From an uncultured Bacteroidaceae bacterium (GTDB taxonomy: Bacteria > Bacteroidota > Bacteroidia > Bacteroidales > Bacteroidaceae): DNA of 64,000 nt. The DNA is taken from positions 248,001 to 312,000 of the forward strand of contig CAKRRN010000001.1 in NCBI GenBank assembly GCA_934394435.1, in the 5' to 3' direction. Positions 17,040 through 26,061 of this stretch are shown here, piece by piece (the first letter of the stretch is position 1; the number at the start of each line of letters is the position of its first letter). Under the pieces are notes generated by a model. It saw only the letters and a program-made list of their open reading frames with translations. It did not search any database and had not been told where the DNA came from. Position numbers and translations under genes: made by a program.

Positions 17040-19253
17040 TTATTCTCTCACGAGTTTATAATCGAGTTGCTTGCGGAAAAGATCTGCTCTGGCTACTTGT
17101 ATCTTCACGCTGTCGCCCAAGTTGTAACAGTGGTGTGAGGCGCGGCCACGTAGACAGTAGTTTTTCTCATCAAACTCATAGTAATCGTCTTTTAAGTCTC
17201 TGAGGGGTACCATACCTTCGCACTTGTTTTCGTTTACTTCTACGTAAAGGCCGAATTCGGTGACTCCGCTGATTGTTCCTTCGAATACCTCACCCAAACG
17301 GTCCTTCATAAATTCTACTTGTTTGTATTTGATACTGGAACGCTCTGCCTGTGCGGCTGTTTGTTCCATTTCGCTACAGTGATCACAGAGTTCCTCATAC
17401 TTTTCTCGTCCCACGCTTCTTCCTCCTTCTGCGTAACGAGTCAGCAGACGATGTACCATCAGGTCTGGGTAGCGTCTGATGGGGCTTGTGAAGTGTGTGT
17501 AGTATCGGAATGCCAGTCCATAGTGGCCAATATTCTGAATGCTGTATTTGGCTTTCATCATGGCTCGAAGGCTTACCATTTCTACTACATTCTGCTCTTT
17601 TTGGCCCTTTACATCGTTGAGCAGTTTGTTTAGGTTGCGGCTTACATCGTCTTTGGTTCCTGTAGTGCGTAGCTTATACCCAAACTTGCTTACGAAGTCA
17701 GATAAGTTCATCAGTTTCTGTGGGTCGGGCGTATCGTGAACTCTGTATACAAATACTTTAGCTTTTTGTCCCTTAGCCACCTTTCCAACGCTTTCGGCTA
17801 CGGTTCTATTTGCCAGCAACATGAATTCCTCCACCAGTTTGTTGGCATCTTTTGCTACTTTAAAATAGACACTTGTGGGCTTGCCTTTCTCGTCTGTCTC
17901 GAAACGAACTTCGCATCGGTCAAAGTCTATTGCTCCTCCCGAAAAGCGTTTGCGCCGCAACTCCTTTGCCATGCGGTTCAGTACAATGAGTTCTTTTGCA
18001 AAGTGCTCTGCGGGTTCTGCGTCAGGCGTGAGTGGTGCCACGTGGTCTCCGGGATTGTTGTAGTCTTCTTCGCTTGCTTCGTGGTGGTCTTCCAAGACTT
18101 GCTGCACCTCCTCATATGTGAAACGTCTGTTGCTTCGTATGACTGTGTGTGCCAGATGCCAGTTTTGGATTTCTGCCTTTTCGTTAAGTGTGAAGATTAC
18201 ACTATATGTTAGTTTGTCCTCGTCTGGACGCAAAGAACAAATGTAGTTGCAGAGTCTTTCTGGCAACATTGGAATGGTTCGATCTACCAAGTACACGCTG
18301 GTTGAACGTTTCTGCGCTTCGCGGTCGATGATAGAGCCCTCTGGCACGTAATGGCTTACATCTGCAATGTGCACTCCCACTTCCCACAATCCGTTCTCAA
18401 GCGCACGTATGCTCAGTGCATCGTCGAAATCCTTTGCATCGCGTGGGTCAATGGTGAAAGTCATCACTTCACGCATGTCCTCGCGTTTCGAGAGCTCCTC
18501 TGTGCTGATACTGGGGAGTAGCTTGTCTGCTGCTTTCTCTACGTTTGCTGGATACTTGTATGGTAATCCATATTCAGCGAGGATGGCATGCATCTCAGCG
18601 TCGTTCTCTCCTGTCTTACCCAAGATGTCAATAACGTGTCCTACAGGGTTTTTCGCATTTTCGGGCCATTCCGTAATCTTCACCACAGCCTTGTCACCAT
18701 CTTTACCTTTTTTGAGAGCAGACTTTGGTATGAAGATGTCGTTGGCAAGCGTACGGTCTTCGGTGAGCAGGTAGGCAAAGTCCTTCTTTACCTCTAAGGT
18801 GCCCACGAAGGTGTGGTCTGCACGCTCAACTATTTCTGTTACCACTGCTTCTCTGACGTGGTTCCGGCGTCGGGCTACCATGGTGGCTTGTACTTTATCT
18901 CCATCCATGGCATGCATGCTGTTGCGTTCTGCCACCAGTATCGGTTCGGTACCATCGTTGGGGGTGAACTCGTTCTTGCCATTGGCTTTCCGATGGAAAA
19001 TTCCCTCCATCACCTGTGAGGGGGTGTTTAGGCTATAGTGGTAACGTGGGTTCTCTTTGATATAATCGTCCATTAACAACTCGTCCAGCACATCCATCAT
19101 TTGCATCTTTGCAGGGTGCGTCTTGAGGTTGAGCGTACGATAGAGCGTCTTGAGGTCGAATGCCTCGCCTGGTGCTTGCTGAAACATGTTTATGAGCAAG
19201 TCCTGCAAATCTTTCTTCTTTAGACGTTTGCCAGTTTTTTTCTCCTTTCCCAT
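17040..19253 (-). CDS. rnr: Ribonuclease R (RNB-family 3'-5' exoribonuclease)
   Basis: Degrades structured RNA processively from the 3' end in the cytosol. The 737-residue protein has an N-terminal Lys-rich helix and winged-helix-like region (1-90), cold-shock OB folds (about 90-240), the RNB catalytic domain (about 255-600) with the metal-binding Asp cluster DPRDAKDFDDALS, and a C-terminal S1 domain (about 645-735, GTISGVTEFGLYVEV). Length is close to other Bacteroidetes RNase R proteins. It is transcribed alone from a -7 box at 19350. Confidence 0.95.
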   Translation of the reverse strand: MGKEKKTGKRLKKKDLQDLLINMFQQAPGEAFDLKTLYRTLNLKTHPAKMQMMDVLDELLMDDYIKENPRYHYSLNTPSQVMEGIFHRKANGKNEFTPNDGTEPILVAERNSMHAMDGDKVQATMVARRRNHVREAVVTEIVERADHTFVGTLEVKKDFAYLLTEDRTLANDIFIPKSALKKGKDGDKAVVKITEWPENAKNPVGHVIDILGKTGENDAEMHAILAEYGLPYKYPANVEKAADKLLPSISTEELSKREDMREVMTFTIDPRDAKDFDDALSIRALENGLWEVGVHIADVSHYVPEGSIIDREAQKRSTSVYLVDRTIPMLPERLCNYICSLRPDEDKLTYSVIFTLNEKAEIQNWHLAHTVIRSNRRFTYEEVQQVLEDHHEASEEDYNNPGDHVAPLTPDAEPAEHFAKELIVLNRMAKELRRKRFSGGAIDFDRCEVRFETDEKGKPTSVYFKVAKDANKLVEEFMLLANRTVAESVGKVAKGQKAKVFVYRVHDTPDPQKLMNLSDFVSKFGYKLRTTGTKDDVSRNLNKLLNDVKGQKEQNVVEMVSLRAMMKAKYSIQNIGHYGLAFRYYTHFTSPIRRYPDLMVHRLLTRYAEGGRSVGREKYEELCDHCSEMEQTAAQAERSSIKYKQVEFMKDRLGEVFEGTISGVTEFGLYVEVNENKCEGMVPLRDLKDDYYEFDEKNYCLRGRASHHCYNLGDSVKIQVARADLFRKQLDYKLVRE

Positions 19254-19349
19254 GATCGTAAAATGTGTGTGTGGTTAAAGGTTTTTCTCTTGACCTGTGT
19301 TGATGCCTTTCTGTGTTGATGGTGGCAGGTTGCACGGTCTCATTCATAG

Positions 19350-19357
19350 CAAAGTTA
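19350..19357 (-). promoter_or_regulatory. Bacteroidetes -7 box for rnr
   Basis: Leftward TAACTTTG matches TAnnTTTG and gives a 5' untranslated leader of about 90 nt. Confidence 0.55.
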
Positions 19358-19501
19358 TGTTTTCTTTTTCTTCTTACCAAGGTTGATGTATTAAATAATG
19401 TTTACGTGCGTGCGTGAAATTCGGAATTGGTATGAATGTATCAGAAATATGGCAAAAAGGTAGTAACTTTAGGGCCATGATATTTAAAATAGAAGAGTGA
19501 A

Positions 19502-20548
19502 ATGAATATATTAGTGACGGGAGCCAGCGGTTTCATTGGAAGTTATATTGTTGAGGAAGGTTTGTGCAGAGGTCATCAGGTATGGGCTGGCATCCGAAAG
19601 AGTAGTAGTAAGGTATATTTACAGGACGAGCGTATTAAATATGCATGCCTTGATCTTTCTGATAAGGCGCTTCTCGTAAGGCAGCTTAAAGAATTGAAGG
19701 TCCAGATGAATGGTTGTAAATGGGATGTTGTGGTGCATGCAGCAGGTGCGACCAAGTGTCTGCATGCTCAGGATTTCTATCGTACCAATTATGATGGGAC
19801 GGTTCATTTGGTGGAAGCTTTGCGTGAGGCTGATATGATGCCAGGCAGGCTTGTCTACCTAAGTAGTCTCAGTGTGTTTGGTGCTATACGTGAAAAGGCT
19901 GTACGAAAGTCCTCGCCTGACAATCCGTGGGTATATGCTCCTATTTTAGGATCAGATTCTCCTAAACCCAATACAGAATATGGCCGAAGCAAATGGAAAG
20001 CAGAGCGGTGGCTTTCTGAGCAGACTGATGTTCCTTACACCATTTTGCGCCCGACGGGTGTGTACGGACCTCGAGAGAAAGATTATTTCCTGATGGCGCA
20101 AAGTATCAAACAGCATGTGGATTTTTCTGTTGGTTTTAAACCTCAAGAGATAACTTTCGTGTATGTAATGGACGTGGTACAAGCCGTATATAAGTGTGCA
20201 GACTCTGCTTCGGCTGTAGGCAAAGCCTATTTCCTAAGTGATGGACATGTGTATAACAGTCGACGCTTCAGCGATCTTCTGCAACAATCCATGGGCAATC
20301 CGTGGGTGCTGCACATTAAGGCCCCCTTGTGGTTTCTTCGCATTGTGTGTGCGATGAGCGGAAGTTTAAGTCGGCTTACAGGACGCATGAATGCTCTCAA
20401 TATGGATAAGTATCACATCTTGAGCCAGCGAAATTGGCAGTGTGATATAGAGCCAGCAAAACGTGACTTCGGCTATAATCCTGAATGGCCGCTTGAACGT
20501 GGTGTGGAAGCTGCTGTCAGTTGGTATCGAGATAATGGATGGTTGTAA
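19502..20548 (+). CDS. NAD(P)-dependent epimerase/dehydratase (extended SDR)
   Basis: Extended short-chain dehydrogenase of 348 residues. The Rossmann loop is GASGFIG (residues 7-13), the catalytic SSLSVFG segment supplies a serine, and YGRSK supplies the Tyr-x-x-x-Lys pair; RPTGVYGP is the usual substrate-side motif. This group acts on nucleotide sugars or on hydroxysteroid/flavanone-like substrates, and the exact substrate cannot be read from sequence. Bacteroidetes genomes commonly carry one such gene near housekeeping genes. It is convergent with the Dabb gene, and a long shared hairpin separates them. Confidence 0.85.
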   Translation: MNILVTGASGFIGSYIVEEGLCRGHQVWAGIRKSSSKVYLQDERIKYACLDLSDKALLVRQLKELKVQMNGCKWDVVVHAAGATKCLHAQDFYRTNYDGTVHLVEALREADMMPGRLVYLSSLSVFGAIREKAVRKSSPDNPWVYAPILGSDSPKPNTEYGRSKWKAERWLSEQTDVPYTILRPTGVYGPREKDYFLMAQSIKQHVDFSVGFKPQEITFVYVMDVVQAVYKCADSASAVGKAYFLSDGHVYNSRRFSDLLQQSMGNPWVLHIKAPLWFLRIVCAMSGSLSRLTGRMNALNMDKYHILSQRNWQCDIEPAKRDFGYNPEWPLERGVEAAVSWYRDNGWL

Positions 20549-20550
20549 AC

Positions 20551-20604
20551 TTTAAGGGCATCCTACTCCGAGCCTATCGAAGGGTGGAGTGGGATGCCCT
20601 TAAA
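20551..20604. terminator. Bidirectional 19-bp terminator hairpin
   Basis: TTTAAGGGCATCCTACTCC (20551-20569) pairs along its full length with 20586-20604, with one G-U wobble. It starts 3 nt after the SDR stop and ends 7 nt before the convergent Dabb stop. Confidence 0.75.
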
Positions 20605-20610
20605 TCGTTA

Positions 20611-20916
20611 TTATAGTTCGAAGTCGAGACAAGTACGTAAGGCTGTGTAGGGGCGTACTTTGGTGTTGGCCACTTCTACGTGTGCGGGATGCTTGGCGTA
20701 GCCTTTCAGTGCTTCGGCGGACTCCAATGTGCAGTCTAACATTACGTCTGCAGTAGACGAAGGCAATATGCCATCAATCTGGACGTGAACACTCTGCAAA
20801 CCAGGTACAACGCCTTGCAAACCCTCCAGGCCAGCCTTGATGCCAGCTTTCACTTCTTTTTTCTCTTCTGCGCTCAGCTCTTCGCGCAATTTCCATAGAA
20901 TGATGTGTTTAACCAT
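20611..20916 (-). CDS. Dabb (dimeric alpha/beta barrel) domain protein
   Basis: A 101-residue single-domain protein of the stress-responsive A/B-barrel family. The start MVKHIILWKL and the pattern of two alpha-beta-beta halves, with conserved H-P-A-H near residue 77, fit the family. Such proteins form small cytosolic dimers; their biochemical role is mostly unknown. It is divergent from glyS, with its own leftward -7 box. Confidence 0.85.
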   Translation of the reverse strand: MVKHIILWKLREELSAEEKKEVKAGIKAGLEGLQGVVPGLQSVHVQIDGILPSSTADVMLDCTLESAEALKGYAKHPAHVEVANTKVRPYTALRTCLDFEL

Positions 20917-20958
20917 AGTTTAACCTGTTTTATTTATCCAAGTTGTGTTGTTTATCTG

Positions 20959-20966
20959 CAAAGGTA
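20959..20966 (-). promoter_or_regulatory. Bacteroidetes -7 box for the Dabb gene
   Basis: Leftward TACCTTTG matches TAnnTTTG, 43 nt upstream of the start codon. Confidence 0.55.
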
Positions 20967-21012
20967 AGCATTTTCGGCGTGCAATGGGGCTGTCCTATTG
21001 ACAGAAAAACCG

Positions 21013-21020
21013 TATCTTTG
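21013..21020 (+). promoter_or_regulatory. Bacteroidetes -7 box for glyS
   Basis: TATCTTTG matches TAnnTTTG, 39 nt upstream of the ATG. No T-box leader is present. Confidence 0.6.
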
Positions 21021-21058
21021 CATTCAAGATATAAAAATTCAATATTATACATAGAGAT

Positions 21059-22603
21059 ATGGCACAGCAAGAAGATGTTTTCAAGAAAATAGTGTCTCAC
21101 TGTAAGGAGTATGGGTTTGTCTTCCCAAGCAGCGAGATTTATGACGGATTGGGCGCTGTTTATGACTATGGTCAGAACGGTGTGGAACTGAAGAATAACA
21201 TCAAACAGTATTGGTGGAAGAGCATGGTGCAGCTGCACGAAAACATTGTGGGGCTGGATGCTGCCATCTTTATGCATCCTACTACATGGAAGGCGAGTGG
21301 TCATGTGGATGCCTTCAATGACCCATTGATTGACAATCGCGATTCCAAGAAGCGTTATCGTGCTGATGTGCTCATCGAGGACCAGATAGCCAAGTATGAT
21401 GAGAAAATAGAAAAAGAGGTGGAAAAAGCACGCAAACGTTTTGGCGATGCTTTTGATGAGGCTCAATTCCGTTCTACCAACGCACGTGTGTTGGAGCATC
21501 AGCAAAAGCGTGATGCTTTGCACGAACGCTACTCAAAGGCAATGAATGCTAATGACTTGGCTGAGCTGCGCCAGATAATTATTGATGAAGAGATCGCGTG
21601 TCCCATTAGTGGCACCCGAAATTGGACTGAGGTACGTCAGTTCAACTTGATGTTCAGCACAGAGGTTGGCTCTACTGCCGATGGGGCAAGTAAGATTTAT
21701 CTGCGTCCGGAAACGGCTCAAGGTATTTTTGTCAACTATCTGAATGTACAGAAGACTGGTCGTATGAAACTGCCTTTCGGTATTGCTCAGATAGGTAAGG
21801 CTTTCCGTAATGAGATAGTAGCCCGTCAGTTTATATTCCGTATGCGAGAGTTCGAACAGATGGAGATGCAGTTCTTCGTAAAACCAGGTACAGAACTTGA
21901 GTGGTTTAAGAAATGGAAACAAATCCGTATGAACTGGCACCAGGCTCTGGGATTTGGTGCGGAAAACTATCGTTATCACGACCATGAGAAGTTGGCACAC
22001 TATGCCAATGCCGCTACTGATATTGAGTTCCATATGCCTTTTGGCTTCAAGGAAGTGGAGGGTATACACTCTCGTACGAATTTCGACTTGAGTAGCCATG
22101 CTAAGTATAGTGGTAAGAAAATCGAGTATTTTGACCCAGAAACCAATGAAAGTTACACTCCATACGTTATTGAGACATCAATAGGTGTGGATCGTATGTT
22201 CCTTTCTGTGATGTGCCACTCCTATGAGGAGCAACCATTGCCTGATGGTCAGACTCGCACCGTACTTCATTTGCCTGCAGCCTTGGCTCCCATTAAGCTT
22301 GCCATCTTCCCTCTTACCAAAAAAGATGGACTGCCAGAGAAGGCACAGGAAATCTTCAACGACCTGCGCTTCCACTTCAATTGCAAGTACGAGGAGAAGG
22401 ACCAGATAGGAAAGCGTTATCGTCGTATGGATGCTATTGGCTGCCCGTTCTGTGTTACTGTGGACCAGCAGACACTGGAGGACAATACCGTTACCCTGCG
22501 TGACCGTGACACTATGGAACAGACACGAGTGAACATTCAGGATTTGAAGAATCTGATTGGAGAAAAGGTGAACATAGAAACTCTGCTTAAGAAACTTGCG
22601 TAA
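21059..22603 (+). CDS. glyS: Glycyl-tRNA synthetase (alpha2 type)
   Basis: Charges tRNA-Gly in the cytosol. At 514 residues it is the single-chain, dimeric class II enzyme rather than the separate alpha/beta subunits. Class II features are visible: motif 2 region AFRNEIVARQFIFRMREFEQMEMQ-type (FRNE...FEQ), motif 3 GVDRMFLSV, and a C-terminal anticodon-binding domain (about 400-510, LAPIKLAIFPLTKK). The helical insertion with KYDEKIEKEVEKARKRF lies near residues 110-165. A lipoprotein FKBP gene follows 4 nt after the stop and is probably co-transcribed. Confidence 0.96.
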   Translation: MAQQEDVFKKIVSHCKEYGFVFPSSEIYDGLGAVYDYGQNGVELKNNIKQYWWKSMVQLHENIVGLDAAIFMHPTTWKASGHVDAFNDPLIDNRDSKKRYRADVLIEDQIAKYDEKIEKEVEKARKRFGDAFDEAQFRSTNARVLEHQQKRDALHERYSKAMNANDLAELRQIIIDEEIACPISGTRNWTEVRQFNLMFSTEVGSTADGASKIYLRPETAQGIFVNYLNVQKTGRMKLPFGIAQIGKAFRNEIVARQFIFRMREFEQMEMQFFVKPGTELEWFKKWKQIRMNWHQALGFGAENYRYHDHEKLAHYANAATDIEFHMPFGFKEVEGIHSRTNFDLSSHAKYSGKKIEYFDPETNESYTPYVIETSIGVDRMFLSVMCHSYEEQPLPDGQTRTVLHLPAALAPIKLAIFPLTKKDGLPEKAQEIFNDLRFHFNCKYEEKDQIGKRYRRMDAIGCPFCVTVDQQTLEDNTVTLRDRDTMEQTRVNIQDLKNLIGEKVNIETLLKKLA

Positions 22604-22607
22604 AGGA

Positions 22608-23303
22608 ATGCGGAATATGGTAAACATACATCGCTGCTTGAGGGCATTCGTTTTTGTCGTAGCTGTTCTGTTGGGGACAGCGTGTCTGCTTACTTCGTGC
22701 GAGGAAACCTCTGATGAGTGGAATCCTTATTACAACTGGCAGACAAGAAATGTCCAATGGTTTACTACAGTGGCTGACTCTGCGCGTACAGCCATCACTC
22801 AGGCAAAGGCTCAGTATGGTGATGATTGGGAGCAGCACTGCGTGTGGCGTATGTATAAGACCTTGCAGCGTAGCGCTGATGAGCAAGGACCACTTACAGA
22901 TAGTATCTGCTGCCGTATTTTGACACGTGGCGATGGAACGTTTAGCCCAACATATACAGATAGCGTCAGGCTGAGTTTTCGGGGATGGATTATGCCAACA
23001 GAGTATATGAACGAAAATAATCAGTTGGAAAGTCGCATGTCGGTGTTTACGCAGACCTATTACGGTGAGTACAATCCAGCGACAGCCTCACCACAGACAG
23101 GCGCAGTAGCTGCCTTTACCGAAGGGTTCGGTACCGCGCTTCAGTATATGGTGAAGGGTGATGATTGGATGGTCTATATACCCAGTGAACTTGCTTATGG
23201 GTCGGAATCTTCTTCAGCCATTCCTGCTTACAGCACGCTACTCTTTCGCATTCATATGATGGGAGCTTATGAAAGTGGCTCTGGCATTCCTGAGTGGAAA
23301 TAG
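22608..23303 (+). CDS. FKBP-type peptidyl-prolyl isomerase lipoprotein
   Basis: A 231-residue membrane-anchored proline isomerase, probably periplasmic. A hydrophobic signal of about 30 residues ends in the lipobox LTSC, and an Asp/Trp-rich spacer leads to the FKBP fold at about 95-225. The signature TEGFGTALQYMVKGDDWMVY and IPSELAYGS match FKBP strands, and SVRLSFRGWIMP the first conserved strand. The start at 22608 lies 4 nt after the glyS stop; an ATG at 22617 and a TTG overlapping glyS are alternatives. The gene ends at a good terminator. Confidence 0.85.
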   Translation: MRNMVNIHRCLRAFVFVVAVLLGTACLLTSCEETSDEWNPYYNWQTRNVQWFTTVADSARTAITQAKAQYGDDWEQHCVWRMYKTLQRSADEQGPLTDSICCRILTRGDGTFSPTYTDSVRLSFRGWIMPTEYMNENNQLESRMSVFTQTYYGEYNPATASPQTGAVAAFTEGFGTALQYMVKGDDWMVYIPSELAYGSESSSAIPAYSTLLFRIHMMGAYESGSGIPEWK

Positions 23304-23339
23304 CCAAGTGCCCTGAATAGAAAAAAGAAAATTTCATTT

Positions 23340-23381
23340 CCCCCTTGGTATGTACGTTGTACAAAGCCAAGGGGGCTTTTT
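23340..23381 (+). terminator. Intrinsic terminator of glyS-FKBP
   Basis: CCCCCTTGG (23340-23348) pairs with CCAAGGGGG (23367-23375). An inner GTAC/GTAC helix extends the stem, and T5 follows at 23377-23381. Confidence 0.85.
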
Positions 23382-23473
23382 GCTTAATAAATATGTGTGT
23401 TGTCTAATGGGTGAGTAATGCTTGGAGAGATAGGCATACTACAGGTATCGGCAACCATACCGTTAGTTTTGCC

Positions 23474-23583
23474 AGTACCATATAGCTGGTACTGGAGTTT
23501 CAGTAGGCTGGTACTTCAGTACCAGCTATGTAAAACTGCAGTACCACCTAACTGGTACTGGACATGGTACTGACTAAGCAGTC
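23474..23583. repeat. 22-bp-period array of GGTACTG/CAGTACC palindromes, five units
   Basis: Units start at 23474, 23496, 23518, 23540 and 23562. Units 1, 3 and 4 begin AGTACC, and units 1 and 4 end in GGTACTGG, so each is a small hairpin. Seven copies of the GGTACT/AGTACC motif in both orientations occur in 110 bp. Units 2 and 5 are more diverged. Confidence 0.75.
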
Positions 23584-23931
23584 TCGGCAATCCAGTTTCG
23601 TCATATTTTCCTCTGCTTCTAATGGTCAATCTGGGGTTATTTTACGCCTAATCCACACAGGCAAGTAAATAGGCTAAAGAGGGCAATAGAAATGCATGTA
23701 AACCAGGAGGAAAATGTTTGGTTCCTTTTCGAGGTTCTGTCAAAAGAAAAACATCCCCGAAAAAAGTATCCCAAGAAACATGGTCAAGTATTCTGTAATA
23801 CATTGTGGGGTGTTTCGGGTGTCTTTTCAGAAATTATTGCTTGCAGAATATCGGGAATATGTGTAATTTTACAGCCAAATAGGGACATTTTTCCCGAGTA
23901 TAGGTTTTGACCTACTATTGGAATTCCGAAA

Positions 23932-24885
23932 ATGAGTGTTATAGATTTGATAAACAGCCATCAGGGAACGGCATTCTCCTTCGAAGTGTTGCCACCCTTG
24001 AAAGGCAATGGGACAAGGGGCTTGTTTCGTACGATAGAGCAGCTGAGAGAATATAATCCGCTTTATGTGAATATTACAAGTCACCGTAGCGAGTATGTGT
24101 ATCGCGAATTAGAGGGCGGATTGATGCAACGGCAGAGAGTGCGACGCAGGCCTGGCACGATAGCCATAGCTGCTGCCATACAGCAGAAGTTCAATTTGCC
24201 AGTGGTTCCGCATATAGTGTGCAGTGGCAATAATAGAGAGGACTTGGAGTATATGCTGATTGACTTACAGTTTCTGAGCATTAATGACCTGCTTGTTCTT
24301 AGAGGTGATAAAGCCAAGGAGGAGAATACGTTTCATCCAGCAGGTGACGGACCTGCACATGCCACAGAGTTGATCGAACAGATAAACCAGTTCAATGAGG
24401 GACGGTTTTGGGATGGTACGGAAATGAAGGCTAAGGGAGAAGCGTTTCATTTGGGAGTGGCCTGTTATCCAGAGAAACATGAGGAGGCTGCAAACATCGA
24501 GTCTGACCTGGCGGTTCTGAAGAAGAAAGCGGAGCTGGGAGCAGAGTATGCTGTGACTCAACTCTTCTATGATAATAATAAGTATTTCCAGTTTGTGGAA
24601 CGAGCTCGCCAAATAGGCATCAATATTCCTATTATTCCTGGCATCAAGCCCTTGGCCAAGTTGAGTCAATTGACCATGGTGCCCAAGACTTTTCATTGCG
24701 ATTTGCCCGAAGAACTCTATCACGAGGCCATCAAGTGTCAGTCTGATGAGGAAATAAAACAAGTGGGCATAGAGTGGGGAGTGCAACAGTGTCGTCAGCT
24801 TATGCAACATAATGTGCAGAGCATTCACTTCTATACTGTCAGTGCAGTGGATAGCATTGCCCAAATAGCAAAGCAGATTTACTGA
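23932..24885 (+). CDS. metF: Methylenetetrahydrofolate reductase
   Basis: Flavin-dependent reduction of 5,10-methylene-THF to 5-methyl-THF, feeding methionine synthesis. The 317-residue protein has the TIM-barrel opening FSFEVLPP with the catalytic glutamate, the folate/FAD region NITSHRS, LLVLRGD, and the conserved AEYAVTQLFYDNNKYFQF strand, all family hallmarks. No methionine or SAM riboswitch was recognised upstream; a 22-bp repeat array lies about 350 nt upstream. Confidence 0.95.
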   Translation: MSVIDLINSHQGTAFSFEVLPPLKGNGTRGLFRTIEQLREYNPLYVNITSHRSEYVYRELEGGLMQRQRVRRRPGTIAIAAAIQQKFNLPVVPHIVCSGNNREDLEYMLIDLQFLSINDLLVLRGDKAKEENTFHPAGDGPAHATELIEQINQFNEGRFWDGTEMKAKGEAFHLGVACYPEKHEEAANIESDLAVLKKKAELGAEYAVTQLFYDNNKYFQFVERARQIGINIPIIPGIKPLAKLSQLTMVPKTFHCDLPEELYHEAIKCQSDEEIKQVGIEWGVQQCRQLMQHNVQSIHFYTVSAVDSIAQIAKQIY

Positions 24886-24918
24886 TGTCTTGCAGGACCT
24901 TTCTTACCTTGATAAATT

Positions 24919-26052
24919 ATGCGAGCCATCACTTATAATGATGTAATAGGTCAGCAAAAAACCAAAGAACATGTTTTGCGCATGTTTCGGGAAGCGCGTG
25001 TGCCTCATGCCTTGATGTTTTGCGGACATGAGGGAGTGGGAGCTATGCCCATGGCTTTAGCTTTGGCTCGTCATCTGCTGTGTGAGCATCCAGGTGCAGA
25101 CGGACCCTGTCAGACATGTGACAGTTGTCGTATGACAGCGGAATGGGCACACCCAGATTTACATTTCTCCTTCCCCGTCTATAAGGCAAAGTCAACAGAC
25201 AAACCTACTTCTGTGGACTATATGCCACAATGGCGCGAGCAACTTATGGACAACATCTATTTTGATGTAGAGATGTGGTTGGCAGATATCAAGGCAGAAA
25301 ATCAGCAGATAACCTATTACGTACAGGAAAGTGATCGATTGCAGGAGTGTATGACTCTGAAACCAAGCCGCGGAGGACGTCGAGTCGTGCTCATGTGGCT
25401 TCCTGAGCGAATGGATGATGTGTTTGCCAACAAGTTGCTCAAGCTTATTGAGGAACCGCCAGAGCACACTCATTTCATCTTTGTCAGTCTGCAACCAGAA
25501 CTTGTGTTGGGTACTATTCAGAGTCGTGTGCAGCGTATACAGATGCCTCCCCTGGCGGAATCGGACATCGCAAAGGCTTTAGTCGAACGCATGGGTGTTG
25601 CTACTGCTGTTGCTCAAGAAACGGCACATATTGCTCAGGGGAACTATACTGCAGCCCTTAAACATGTGGAAGCCAAGGATGAAGATAGCGAGTTTCATGT
25701 GTATTTCGTAAACTTAATGCGCCTATGCTATGCACGTAAGATAAAAGAATTGCGCATGTGGTCTCAGTCTGTAAGTGAACTCGGCAGAGAATCTCAGAAA
25801 AGAATGCTCGCACATTTTCAACATCTGCTGAGGGAAAATTTTATATACAATTTCCGAACGGAATCACTTTCTTATCAGACAAAAGAAGAGAGAAACTTTA
25901 GCGAACGTTTTGCACCTTTTATCAACGAAAAAAATGTGATAGGCATCATGGACGAGTTCTCGCTTGCCCAAAGGGATATCGCACAGAATGTAAATCCCCG
26001 AATGGTATTTTTTGACCTTGCCCTAAAGATGATTATCTTAATCAGACAATAA
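24919..26052 (+). CDS. holB: DNA polymerase III delta' subunit
   Basis: Clamp-loader subunit of the replisome, 377 residues with the AAA+ fold. The zinc-binding cysteines are visible in GPCQTCDSCRM. The nucleotide loop reads GHEGVGAMPMA, lacking the Lys-Thr of Walker A, as expected for the non-ATPase delta' subunit. LPERMDDVFANKLLKLIEEPPEHTHFI-type sequence carries the usual sensor region, and SRVQRIQMPPL follows. It is directly followed by ricT and gldH, a conserved Bacteroidetes order. Confidence 0.92.
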   Translation: MRAITYNDVIGQQKTKEHVLRMFREARVPHALMFCGHEGVGAMPMALALARHLLCEHPGADGPCQTCDSCRMTAEWAHPDLHFSFPVYKAKSTDKPTSVDYMPQWREQLMDNIYFDVEMWLADIKAENQQITYYVQESDRLQECMTLKPSRGGRRVVLMWLPERMDDVFANKLLKLIEEPPEHTHFIFVSLQPELVLGTIQSRVQRIQMPPLAESDIAKALVERMGVATAVAQETAHIAQGNYTAALKHVEAKDEDSEFHVYFVNLMRLCYARKIKELRMWSQSVSELGRESQKRMLAHFQHLLRENFIYNFRTESLSYQTKEERNFSERFAPFINEKNVIGIMDEFSLAQRDIAQNVNPRMVFFDLALKMIILIRQ

Positions 26053-26061
26053 TATATATAT

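Larger units (their letters stand above)
23304..23931. other. 628-bp intergenic region with terminator and 22-bp-period array
   Basis: Contains the FKBP terminator (23340-23381) and the GGTACTG/CAGTACC array (23474-23583). The rest, including an ORF of 72 codons at 23692-23910, shows nothing I can identify, and no riboswitch-like leader for metF was recognised. Confidence 0.6.

Noticed and set aside
20967..21058. T-box leader for glyS
   Set aside because: The leader is too short (about 40 nt after the -7 box) and lacks T-box elements.
23692..23910. 72-codon rightward ORF upstream of metF
   Set aside because: No recognisable domain or promoter; low confidence that it is translated.
23584..23931. 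Riboswitch upstream of metF
   Set aside because: No SAM or cobalamin riboswitch core or switching terminator could be recognised by eye.
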